Positions 31,065-38,386 of a stretch of DNA of 38,713 bases are shown piece after piece. Each line of letters begins with the position of its first letter. Positions within the stretch are counted from its first letter, which is position 1. Below the pieces are notes generated by a model. It worked only from the letters and a program-made list of their open reading frames with translations. It made no database searches and was not told the origin of the DNA. The stretch is from Candidatus Berkelbacteria bacterium. Its GTDB lineage: Bacteria > Patescibacteriota > UBA1384 > 2-12-FULL-50-11. The translations under genes were made by a program, and so were the position numbers. Location: positions 1-38,713 of the forward strand of contig JAUSEP010000005.1 in NCBI GenBank assembly GCA_030650195.1, read 5' to 3'.

Positions 31065-32682
31065 GGGCCGCGCTTGGAAAGCGCGTATATCCGAAAGGGT
31101 ATCGAGGGTTCGAATCCCTCCCTCTCCGCTGACTGGGATTTTTGGGGTCTGAGTCACCACCGTCAACCTGTTGTCTAGCCTCTTTGAGGGGTTCTAACGT
31201 GGCCAATTTGAGAAGCGTCGGGTCTGGCCTGATGGTCAACTTTCCCAGAGTGAGAACATAGGACTCAGCCAGAACCGAGGCGATCTCCCGCTGCTCCTCG
31301 ATGGTGGCGGTTGGGAACATGGGTGGAGCTTCGTTGAGAAACTGAACGGCCCGTCGAACTGCTCGCGCGTTGCCGGCGGTGACTTTACTTGTCTTCTCGA
31401 TCGAGTTGCCGAGGTCCGTCAGTTCGTTCTGGTAGCGCTTCTTTCTCTGAGCGAATTCTTCAGCGGTGACCTCGTTGTTTTCCCGCATGAGATAAAGGGA
31501 GTCGAGTCGGCGCTCGATGTCCTGCCGCGTGGTCTGCTTACGCTCTTTTATGGCTCCTTCGAACCCATGAGATACCTGCTCCTCTCGGTCAATGGCCACA
31601 TCTGCGATGGCTTTTGCCTCATCGGCAACGTGCCAGGTGTTCAGCAGGCCAGAAATTCGCCTGAGGAGGTACTTCTCCGAGACGCTCTGGTAGGGACAGC
31701 CTTTGCGGCCGGTACAGTGATAGTAGACGTACTCGGCACTCCGACCCGTGGTCCAGTAGTGCTTCGACTTACGTTCCGCAGTGATCAAGCAGCCGCAGAC
31801 ACCGCACCGAATCATGCCGGTGAAAGCGAACTTGTGCTTCTTTCGAGGAATCCGGTTCGTGCCCTTGATCAGCTCTTGGACCCGGTTGAACTCCTCTTCG
31901 GTCACCATCGGCTTGTGGGTCCCCTTTCGCCATTCGCTTCCGTAGAAGAAGGTTCCGGCATAGAACGGGTTGTCGAACAGGCGATACAAAGATGATCTGC
32001 CCATCGGCATTCGTCCACGGCCTTGGCGCGTTGGTAACGAGAGATATCCCCAGCCATTCAGCTCGGCGCAAACCTGGGGCACCGAGTAGGCACCAGTCAA
32101 CATGAGATCCCACGCCCGCCGAATCAGGGGAGATCGCTCTGGATCGGTTTCGATGCTTCGAATCTCTTTGCCTTCGACGATCCTGATGACGTTTCGATAG
32201 CCGGGTTTGGCTTGAGTCGGCCAACAGCCACGCTCGGCTTTTTCATGAAGGCCGCGCTTGACGTTGACGCTGAGCTCTCGTACCTGTTGGGTGGCACTGG
32301 CTTCCTCGACCGCGAGCAGCAGCGAGTTGTCACTCGGCCTAAACTCCCGGTCAACAGTCCGGATTGATTGAATGATGCCCTCTTGGAGCAGCCACCGGAT
32401 CTTGCCGCCAAGGACGATGCTTTCGGCTTCAGTCTCAATCGCGTCGAGCTGAGCCGGCGTATGGTGGTTTCGGCCAAAGGCCGCATCCACGCAGCCCAGC
32501 TTGGCGCCGAGCAGCTTGACGTTTCCATAAAGCCAGAGACCGCTCACGTCGTCAAAGAAGGGCGATCCCTCGTAGTCGAGGATGCAAGGCGGAATGTGCA
32601 TCTGGCGCTTCTCTTTGGCGCTGAGGACTCGGCTGCCGTAAGCAGGCGCAAGCGCGCCAGTAGCGGACAAAGGGGAAGACAT
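31021..32682 (-). CDS. Large serine recombinase lacking a recognisable catalytic domain; C-terminus overlaps tRNA-Ser
   Basis: I start this gene at ATG 32682 because GGAGGTGA lies 4 nt upstream on the minus strand (32687-32694), giving 553 residues. From about residue 95 it matches large serine recombinases: 'GGKIRWLLQEGI', 'ELSVNVKRGLHEKAERGCW', a recombinase DNA-binding domain, a zinc ribbon 'CGVCGCLI...YYHCTGRKGC' and a coiled coil. The first ~95 residues lack the YxRxS nucleophile and the DRLAR segment, so the resolvase domain is replaced or missing. The last 32 residues after 'SQRRG' are encoded by antisense tRNA-Ser and flanking DNA. It is either an inactive integrase or one that needs a partner supplying the catalytic domain. 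Confidence 0.75.
   Translation of the reverse strand: MSSPLSATGALAPAYGSRVLSAKEKRQMHIPPCILDYEGSPFFDDVSGLWLYGNVKLLGAKLGCVDAAFGRNHHTPAQLDAIETEAESIVLGGKIRWLLQEGIIQSIRTVDREFRPSDNSLLLAVEEASATQQVRELSVNVKRGLHEKAERGCWPTQAKPGYRNVIRIVEGKEIRSIETDPERSPLIRRAWDLMLTGAYSVPQVCAELNGWGYLSLPTRQGRGRMPMGRSSLYRLFDNPFYAGTFFYGSEWRKGTHKPMVTEEEFNRVQELIKGTNRIPRKKHKFAFTGMIRCGVCGCLITAERKSKHYWTTGRSAEYVYYHCTGRKGCPYQSVSEKYLLRRISGLLNTWHVADEAKAIADVAIDREEQVSHGFEGAIKERKQTTRQDIERRLDSLYLMRENNEVTAEEFAQRKKRYQNELTDLGNSIEKTSKVTAGNARAVRRAVQFLNEAPPMFPTATIEEQREIASVLAESYVLTLGKLTIRPDPTLLKLATLEPLKEARQQVDGGDSDPKNPSQRRGRDSNPRYPFGYTRFPSAALKPLGHLSILRTFE
31042..31128 (+). tRNA. tRNA-Ser (anticodon GGA)
   Basis: The gene has the acceptor stem GGAGAGG (31042-31048) with CCTCTCC (31121-31127), anticodon stem CGCGC/GCGCG with loop TTGGAAA and anticodon GGA at 31076-31078, a long variable arm of class II tRNAs, and T-stem GAGGG/CCCTC with loop TTCGAAT. 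The discriminator is G at 31128 and CCA is not encoded. Its 3' part is the attachment site of the island to the right. The acceptor stem remains fully paired, so the tRNA should stay functional after integration. Confidence 0.97.
31115..31129. repeat. Left attachment site (attL) in the tRNA-Ser 3' end
   Basis: TCCCTCCCTCTCCGC spans the T-stem 3' side, acceptor stem and discriminator. It matches 38235-38249 at 14 of 15 positions; the invariant core is CCCTCTCCGC. Sequence to the left is host-like and AT-richer, to the right G+C-rich. Confidence 0.75.
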
Positions 32683-32836
32683 AGCTCTCACCTCCAAGGT
32701 GCTGGAGCCGGGCGATCACCGAGGCTCCTCATCCCATGGATAAGGCAGGAGCACGAGAGACGCAAGAATCGAGGCGTGGAGGAAACGAGAAAGCAGCCGC
32801 TTGGGACATTGATGCCACCAGCTAGGAAATGAAAAG

Positions 32837-32861
32837 GCGGATAGGTTTGTGACCTATCCGC
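32837..32861 (-). terminator. Hairpin terminator for the membrane protein pair
   Basis: GCGGATAGGT (32837-32846), loop TTGTG, ACCTATCCGC (32852-32861). It is a perfect 10-bp stem. On the minus strand it is followed by CTTTTCATTT. It lies about 40 nt past the 32902-33495 gene. Confidence 0.8.
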
Positions 32862-32901
32862 ACGAATGATCCGACCGATCCGAACCGATCAATGGACCAA
32901 T

Positions 32902-33495
32902 TCAGGACGAAGGAGCAAGCCCACCTGAAACCTCACTCCCAAAGATCTCTGAGAGCTCGACTTGTTTTGGCAGCATGCTTGCCAGACCTGCAATCTCACC
33001 TTCCGCCCGCGTCTGATCGAAATTCCTGATTCCCCCATCTGCTCGTCGATTGAAGATGAGGTTCCATAACGCGCGGCCATAATTCGGCCAGTTGGACAAT
33101 GCTAACGGTCTTCCCAAAAATATGAGAAACCAGTAGTAATGCCACGCGGCGCTTCCAAAAGGAGCAAAGTACTTGTAGCTTACCGCAATGTCCTGACTTG
33201 TCGATGTCGAGAAGCGGTCTCGATGCACTGTGTTGCACGCCTCTCGAACCTGATTCGTCGCCAAGAATGGTCCCAAAGCCGCGGCTAACAGAATCAGGCC
33301 ACGAAACTCCTTTACTGCTTCATCATCTTCCTGGTGCTGCTCGTGGGCCAGCGAAAGGACCGCATTCCCGATCCCCTCCAACCGTCCCATCGCTAAATGC
33401 GTCAGTTGCGATCGGAAGCCAAGGATCAGGATGAGCAGAGCGCCGAATGTGGCCACTCCGTATGTTCCCCAGGCTGCAATCTGCAACTCATTCAT
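32902..33495 (-). CDS. Island membrane protein of unknown function
   Basis: From ATG 33495 the product has 197 residues; GGTGA 6 nt upstream supports it, while ATG 33507 would add four residues. It has an N-terminal hydrophobic helix ('AAWGTYGVATFGALLILILGF') with a cytoplasmic helical region 'GRLEGIGNAVLSLAHEQHQEDDEAVKEF'. Further hydrophobic stretches at about 65-80 and 118-130 contain many Trp, Tyr and Phe residues. It overlaps the upstream gene at 33488-33826 by 8-20 nt, so the two are coupled. I do not recognise a family. It could be an accessory membrane system of the island. Confidence 0.6.
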   Translation of the reverse strand: MNELQIAAWGTYGVATFGALLILILGFRSQLTHLAMGRLEGIGNAVLSLAHEQHQEDDEAVKEFRGLILLAAALGPFLATNQVREACNTVHRDRFSTSTSQDIAVSYKYFAPFGSAAWHYYWFLIFLGRPLALSNWPNYGRALWNLIFNRRADGGIRNFDQTRAEGEIAGLASMLPKQVELSEIFGSEVSGGLAPSS

Positions 33496-33826
33496 TTTTT
33501 TCACCATCCTCGATTTCTATGCCAGATTCCTCGGTTGAGGTAGGCAGTGGCTTGTTCTCCGGTTGGGATTTCAGGCGTTTTCTTGGCCGCCGGAGTGCGG
33601 CCACCGCCCGAGCCAGTCCGAGTGCGTACTCCTTTTGGGCCTTGAGAACCTCTGGAACCGTCACCCGATGCACGATGTAGGCGCCGACCAAGGCAATAAC
33701 AACAGTCAACCAGGGCTCTGTGTGGGTGATAACCAGGGTCGAAAGGAGCGCTACAAAGGCCAGAGCAACAGCCGCGCCGGTTGGAAGAGTCGGAGGACCC
33801 GTTAACCGACGTTGATTTGCATCCAC
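33488..33826 (-). CDS. Island two-helix membrane protein
   Basis: The 112-residue protein has two adjacent hydrophobic helices (about 16-33 and 38-53), then a basic stretch 'RRPRKRLK' and an acidic end 'EIEDGEKNE'. The basic patch right after the helices fixes the tail in the cytoplasm. The gene overlaps the following membrane protein gene, which suggests a two-part membrane complex. No motif gives a function. The ribosome site is weak (GGAGG about 14 nt upstream). Confidence 0.55.
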   Translation of the reverse strand: MDANQRRLTGPPTLPTGAAVALAFVALLSTLVITHTEPWLTVVIALVGAYIVHRVTVPEVLKAQKEYALGLARAVAALRRPRKRLKSQPENKPLPTSTEESGIEIEDGEKNE

Positions 33827-33842
33827 TGACAGAAGCCTCCAA

Positions 33843-34516
33843 TTCAGCCCTCAGCTCCTGTGTGGGGAACCAATTCTAATGGCTGGACACCCTTTGTAAA
33901 AGTGCATCTTGTTACCAAAAGCACACTACTACTGTAGCATAGCAGAACGACGTGGGTCAGGCCAATGTGAATCCGAGTGTCGCGCCTCGCTCTTCGTCTC
34001 GCGATGAGTCGAAATAGCGATCTTCATCCGTTCTGTGAACTGAAGGGCAGCTTTGACGCGCCCGGAATTTGCCCTATCTTTGGCTTTGTCAGAACTGTGC
34101 CCTGTCAGCGGCGAGGGGTCGATATGCCTCGCTCGCCATCGACTGCCGACAACCCAACGGCATTTTGGGTCAACCGCCTGTTATCTGGCCGTTCAAGTTG
34201 GAGTACGAGCCTGAACCTGGAGAACGATCCTGGCAACGAGCCATAGCGCTGTACAGGTTCGAGCGCACCCTAAGTCTTGTGACTGGATTCCCTAGATCTT
34301 GGCGGGGAATTGCCGCCCTTTTCAAATGGGGTTGTCAGGCTTCGCGTGCAGCAAAGAGCGAGTTGGACACGAACGGCCCACGAAACATGAGGCCTTTCCG
34401 GCCACAGGGACTACACATATCGACACGTTGGCGATCATAACGTTGCGGTTCGCAAGACCTCCATGGTGTCGGTCTGAGCTTCCCGAGCATTCAGAACGCA
34501 AAGTGAGGAACTGATC
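33843..34516. other. ~670-nt stretch of the island without a credible gene
   Basis: Several open frames exist on the plus strand (for example 34069-34440), but their translations are rich in Arg, Trp, Cys and Ser without hydrophobic or catalytic patterns and none has a ribosome site. A short AT-rich part near 33880-33950 could hold the promoter for the leftward membrane genes. I see nothing else firm; it may be eroded coding DNA or the origin/attachment region of an older element. Confidence 0.5.
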
Positions 34517-35233
34517 TCACCGATCGGCGATTGCGGTTCGAATTGCATCCAAGATGGGCAGCCATTTTCCAATTTCGCGATTGTCACCATCGATTTCGAT
34601 CGTTTGAAGCATTGTTTTGAACGGTTCTTGAAGGCAAAGTTGGACTGATCCGTTCTCCAACTGGCAGTTCGAACATAGAGAATTGAGGATTTCTCGTTTC
34701 TCCTTCGAAGTGGCCCTTTCGAACCTGGAATGGCAGTTCGAACCTAATTCCAGAAGGGTCACGCCCAGCTCATAATACGACGACTGAGCTTTGCCCAGGC
34801 TTGAAAGTAGAAGCCGACAGGCATTGAGCTCTTCTTCCCACTTGAGCTTGAGCTTGTCGAAGATGGCCATGGGGACTTGGCCGGACATCTTGTCCAGATA
34901 CAACATCTCCAACTTGCCTTCGAGGCTCTTGGCTTCATTTTCCAGAGTCTCTCGCTGTTCGTCGTGAAAGGCTCGCTCTTCCTCAAAGCTCTCTTGCAGA
35001 GCCCCACGGAGCATCTCCAGTATCTCCGCGTCGATATGCAGGCGCCCAAGGAGGTCTGAGACCTGGGCGGTAACTGCCTTTTCTTCGACACACTTCTGAC
35101 CCGGGCACCTGCCTCTCTTTCCGGTGCAGTGGTAGTAGACGTATTTTCCTTTCCTTCTCTCTGATGTGATAGCACAGCCGCAGTGGGCACAGGTGAAGAT
35201 GCCCTTGGCAAAAGGAAGTACATTGTTCGAAGA
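34517..35233 (-). pseudogene. 5'-truncated large serine recombinase (zinc ribbon plus coiled coil)
   Basis: On the minus strand an open frame without a normal start reads 'GIFTCAHCGCAITSERRKGK', then 'YYHCTGKRGRCPGQ' (the recombinase zinc ribbon, four Cys). A coiled coil 'EEERAFHDEQRETLENEAKSLEGKLEMLYLDKMSG' with a C-terminal Cys pair 'CSNC' follows. The only ATG start (35014) lies after the zinc ribbon. The frame remains open for over 100 codons upstream, but with Ser-rich, non-homologous residues and no resolvase or recombinase domain. The fragment must have lost its N-terminal 60% by deletion or fusion near 35,200-35,370, where the methyltransferase gene ends. Confidence 0.75.
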
Positions 35234-35376
35234 ACAAGTAAAGTCAGGTTTGATCGCAGGTTCACCGCGAACCTGGCTTGTTCGAGTAAGGCTGCTCGAA
35301 CCGTTAATCGACCTGCTGCTCGAACTCAGTTTGCATTCTGGAGCTTCACTTTGCTCCGGTTTGACACCGGAGCGAG

Positions 35377-36348
35377 TTACTCGATCGCGGTAGCAGCTTC
35401 GAAGCTCTCTTCGGGAGTTACCGGGGCAGGCAGGGCGTCAGGCGATGACAGTTGCGACGAATCGAACAGACTGAGCTGAGCTGACATCTCTCCCTGAAGA
35501 CCGAATTGCGACGAAAACACGAAATGAACGAGTTGACCGAGCCTCCAATAGCTCCTCCTTCTTCTTGTAGCACGCTCCAGAGCAGCGAGTTTCGCCAGAT
35601 CATGTTCATTATCCATGCATCCGGGTGGTGCCAGATCTGCAAACACGCGAACCCCGGCCTTAAGATGCAACCTGCATGCTCGTTTGTGCAGTATGTAGGC
35701 CACGTAGTCTGGGTCAAGCGGCCTTACCTGATGATCGCCCAGTAGGCTCGGGACCTGAGGCACGACTGTCTGGGCTGAATTGAGCGCCTCGGTCAAGCTC
35801 CCGTTTCGAACGAATCGAAGTGCCTTGCCAATCGTCGAGCCAAAGACGAGGGAAACGTCGGCGCCGGTGGCTTCGCAGAAATCTACTAGGTCATGCAGGA
35901 AAGATACTGGTTCATCTACCCAGTTAACAACAGCGTGGCATAGTATGAGGTCGATCCGAGTACGCATCAGCTTTGGGAACACTCCCGGAACGGAATCCAC
36001 GATCCTCTCGACGCTCGCAGCGGGGATTCCGAGGGATGCTTGACGCTCCTCGGCACTTCTAAGCAATTCTGCCGACGGATCGACCAAGATGGCCCGCAGA
36101 TTGGGACGCTGTTTCAGCAACTCCAGGGTCATGGGCGCGTGCCCGGCGCCTAAGTCCAAGATTGTGGTCAGGTCGGGGCGAGCGTCGATCCAGGGCAGAA
36201 GATCGCTCAACAGGCTTGCGATCCGGAGATTGCCTAAAGCACCGCCATAGATTGTTTGGGTAAAGAGCTCGGGATCATGCTTGAAGACCGAGCTCGTTTC
36301 CTCGAATGGTAGCATCCCGTCGGGCTGGTTATCGCGATTACGCCTCAT
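35377..36348 (-). CDS. CmoM/SmtA-like SAM-dependent methyltransferase
   Basis: The 323-residue enzyme has SAM motif I 'TTILDLGAGHAPMTLELL' (about 61-77) and motif II 'RAILVDPSAELLRSAEE'. The N-terminal 'FTQTIYGGALGNLRI' matches the 'iYgt.kG.iR' lead of CmoM, and 'GVRVFADLAP' its 'GVRvFhDy' end. CmoM methylates cmo5U in tRNA; here a C-terminal extension of about 60 residues differs, so the substrate may differ. The gene starts inside the end of the SAH-hydrolase-like gene (11-nt overlap ATGAGGCGTAA), so both are translated together, and the pair links methylation with disposal of its product. Confidence 0.75.
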   Translation of the reverse strand: MRRNRDNQPDGMLPFEETSSVFKHDPELFTQTIYGGALGNLRIASLLSDLLPWIDARPDLTTILDLGAGHAPMTLELLKQRPNLRAILVDPSAELLRSAEERQASLGIPAASVERIVDSVPGVFPKLMRTRIDLILCHAVVNWVDEPVSFLHDLVDFCEATGADVSLVFGSTIGKALRFVRNGSLTEALNSAQTVVPQVPSLLGDHQVRPLDPDYVAYILHKRACRLHLKAGVRVFADLAPPGCMDNEHDLAKLAALERATRRRRSYWRLGQLVHFVFSSQFGLQGEMSAQLSLFDSSQLSSPDALPAPVTPEESFEAATAIE

Positions 36349-37726
36349 TCGGAAAGAACTGATCCCAAAAGGAGAAGCCCGGACAAGCTACGACAAGACA
36401 AACGAACTTCTCCTTCGCGAACACCTGGTGAGCCATTCCTTCCGGAACGACCAAGAACTGTCCCGGAGACATGTTGAAGTCCTGTGCGGAGCCTGTCTTC
36501 TTCGGATCCCATACACTTATCCTCGCTTCACCATTTTCGGCAATATACACCTCTTCGGACCGATGATGATAGTGACCTGACGTTGTTGAACCGGCATCAA
36601 ATACAGCCCGTGCAATCGTGAAACTCCTGATACCATTGACACCTGAGACGGCAATTGGAGTCACCGAACCGAATGGTCGGTCGCCTGCCTTCAGTTGCTC
36701 CGGTGCGATTAGTAGAGGCTGACGAATCTCACGCGGAGCCTCACAGAATCCTGCGACGAGTTTCTCGATCTCTGGTGGGAGGTTCAAGACACCTGCTTTC
36801 TTTGGAGACAGCTCGATCGCAGCGCAGAGCATCAGTGCAAAGACAATATCAATGGCATCCGACGCGGTACCCGGAAAGTGATGAAGATTGATGGTGCGTC
36901 CGTCTGAGAGGATCTGGATCGTCTTTTGCTTGCCTTCCTTGGATATCTCGATGTGAAGATGGCCTTCGACCACCTTAACATTCATTTCACTCCGATGTGC
37001 ACTCCGTTTCTGGGGGGACCTGATCTCAGCAGCAAACTCGCCGGTTCCACTCCCAGCATTCAACAAACAACAACCGTCCTTCAGGAGCATGACCTCGGTT
37101 ACTCCGATCGTGCTTCCATCTCGATTTGCCGTTGCCGAGATCACGTAGTCTGCATCGACAAGTGCACCGTGAAGAGCTTGAAGATCGACCGCTTCGAAGC
37201 CATGTGTTCTTGCGATTACCCGGCGCACCGGGTCAGGTTCAACTGCAAGTATTCGACTGCCGCAACTCGCTAAGATCCTTGCTAAGCCGGATCCAACGGA
37301 CCCATACCCCAACAAAGTAACACGCTTCCCAGCAAGACTCGACCGCGAGAAAGTGCTGAGCGCGGTGACTATGGCAGCGGGCGTAGCCGTTCCATTCTCA
37401 ACACTGAGCTTAAGTTGGCTCTCCGCGACATTCACGACGGGATGGCGAAGGCCGTCCTTGGCGTCATGGTACCGGATTCCAGAGGTAGTTTGCTCTATCG
37501 TGAAGAACCCTGGCCGCAGGATAACCTCATCAGTTACGAGGCGGGAAACCCTGGCTCCGTCCTCAAATGCGATGTCAATCGTCGGTAACGTCGCTTGAAC
37601 ATCGTCTTCAAGGAGTCGATTGCTGAGGCAACACGGGTGTTCGCTGACGCGTCTGAGCCGCGGCAACTCAATGGTGAAGTCGTCCAAACACGGGTAGTGC
37701 CTTACACGCTTCCAGCCAATGGCCAA
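36338..37726 (-). CDS. SAH-hydrolase-like NAD-binding protein fused to a cupin
   Basis: The middle part matches adenosylhomocysteinase: 'LAGKRVTLLGYGSVGSGLARIL' with GxGxxGxG (140-147), 'AVEPDPVRRVIARTHGFEAV', 'DADYVISATANRDG', 'GCCLLNAGSGTGEF' and later 'LPPEIEKLVAGF'. Upstream, 'HPVVNVAESQLKLSVENGTAT' fits the end of the substrate domain, but most of that domain (~190 residues in normal enzymes) is absent. The C-terminus is a cupin: 'SGHYHHRSEEVYI' gives H-x-H-x4-E, and 'MSPGQFLVVPEGMAHQVF' the second motif. The TTG start at 37726 is weak and overlaps an opposite frame; the true 5' end is uncertain. Fusion of these two domains is unusual. It might act on a methylthio or adenosyl-like compound. 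Confidence 0.65.
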   Translation of the reverse strand: MAIGWKRVRHYPCLDDFTIELPRLRRVSEHPCCLSNRLLEDDVQATLPTIDIAFEDGARVSRLVTDEVILRPGFFTIEQTTSGIRYHDAKDGLRHPVVNVAESQLKLSVENGTATPAAIVTALSTFSRSSLAGKRVTLLGYGSVGSGLARILASCGSRILAVEPDPVRRVIARTHGFEAVDLQALHGALVDADYVISATANRDGSTIGVTEVMLLKDGCCLLNAGSGTGEFAAEIRSPQKRSAHRSEMNVKVVEGHLHIEISKEGKQKTIQILSDGRTINLHHFPGTASDAIDIVFALMLCAAIELSPKKAGVLNLPPEIEKLVAGFCEAPREIRQPLLIAPEQLKAGDRPFGSVTPIAVSGVNGIRSFTIARAVFDAGSTTSGHYHHRSEEVYIAENGEARISVWDPKKTGSAQDFNMSPGQFLVVPEGMAHQVFAKEKFVCLVVACPGFSFWDQFFPNEA

Positions 37727-38002
37727 CTCGTTCAGAAGGTTCTAATTGACTGGAAGAACACCAGTGATCTACCAGCCGGCGCCGCCTTTGCTGACATCGT
37801 CGCCTATGATGCAGATGGTGAGAAACTCCAGTCTGGGACGAAGGATTATTGCATCTTTAGCTACGATGGCTGCGAAGAGAGCAAGATTCTGCCCGGGAAG
37901 ACCTACATCGAGCCCGATGATGATGGTTACGTTCTGCTCTCAAACGCCTTCGGAAGAGCGGAACACGTGGAGGCAAAGATCACAAAACTCCTTGACTGCT
38001 AA
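37595..38002 (+). pseudogene. 5'-truncated exported-type beta-sandwich protein
   Basis: This open frame reads like a real protein: 'VLIDWKNTSDLPAGAAFADIVAYDADGEKL', then 'CIFSYDGCEESKILPGKTYIEP' and a hydrophilic end, the pattern of an FxLYD/DUF4352-like extracellular beta-sandwich domain with a Cys pair. There is no ATG, only a TTG at 37595 without ribosome site, and a TAA closes the frame just upstream (37586). Its first 130 nt overlap the start of the minus-strand cupin fusion gene. So a rearrangement has joined two 5' ends here, leaving this gene without promoter or signal peptide. Confidence 0.55.
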
Positions 38003-38386
38003 AAAACGAGGATGGCAAGACCTCAGTGCTCCGCACCGCGCCAGCGAAGAGGATACCTTTGGTCCAAAGAAACTCACACGTCAGGATCGGCTGTTGGCGG
38101 TTGGTCGGCTACGATGTCGCTATAGGACTTCTCATGGCAAACAAGACGATCCGAGTTCCGATCTGACGCCCGGGCACTGATTCGTTCGATACTCGAAACG
38201 CAGTTCCGAACCTGTCAACAGACTTCTAATAGCGTCCCACCCTCTCCGCAATTTTTCGAAAAGGGTTTCCGAATCAAAAATATGGTCGGCACGAAGTGCC
38301 GTCTGTTCTGAATTCCCCCCAATAAGTCCTGAATCCAAACGGGTTCGCCACGCAGAGCGTGGCTCCTCGTTATCCAATGCAACAAT
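38003..38386. other. Island right end, attR and host leader region
   Basis: Up to 38249 this is the island's right end; on the minus strand it contains the 35 codons that would complete the recombinase in circular form (38134-38239). From 38250 the DNA becomes AT-richer and holds two triloop hairpins, GGCAC-GAA-GTGCC (38288-38300) and CCACGC-AGA-GCGTGG (38348-38362), then the start of the next recombinase gene. No other gene is supported. Confidence 0.6.
38235..38249. repeat. Right attachment site (attR)
   Basis: TCCCACCCTCTCCGC differs from attL (31115-31129) only at the fifth base. The difference lies on the side that in attR should come from the element and in attL from the tRNA, as expected for recombination in the shared core CCCTCTCCGC. 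Base composition changes right after it. Confidence 0.75.

Larger units (their letters stand above)
31115..38249. mobile_element. Integrated ~7.1-kb island in tRNA-Ser
   Basis: The island is bounded by near-identical 15-nt repeats, the left one being the end of tRNA-Ser. Visible base composition rises sharply inside and falls again after 38250. A serine recombinase gene lies at the left edge pointing to the tRNA and its frame crosses the attachment core. Contents: recombinase, two membrane proteins, a recombinase remnant, a methyltransferase, a SAH-hydrolase-like/cupin protein, and a truncated exported-type protein. No replication, capsid or transfer genes are seen, so it is a small integrative or decayed element rather than a prophage. 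Confidence 0.75.

Noticed and set aside
30975-31166. Minus-strand frame antisense to tRNA-Ser
   Set aside because: It is the well-known spurious translation of an antisense tRNA; no signals support it.
34069-34440. Plus-strand frame in the gene-poor part of the island
   Set aside because: Composition rich in Arg/Trp/Cys without fold pattern, no start signals, overlaps another equally poor frame.
34660-35370. Clusters of TTCGAAC/TTCGAGC in the recombinase remnant as possible binding sites
   Set aside because: Most fall in codons of the remnant or its Ser-rich upstream frame with irregular spacing; no consistent dyad emerges.
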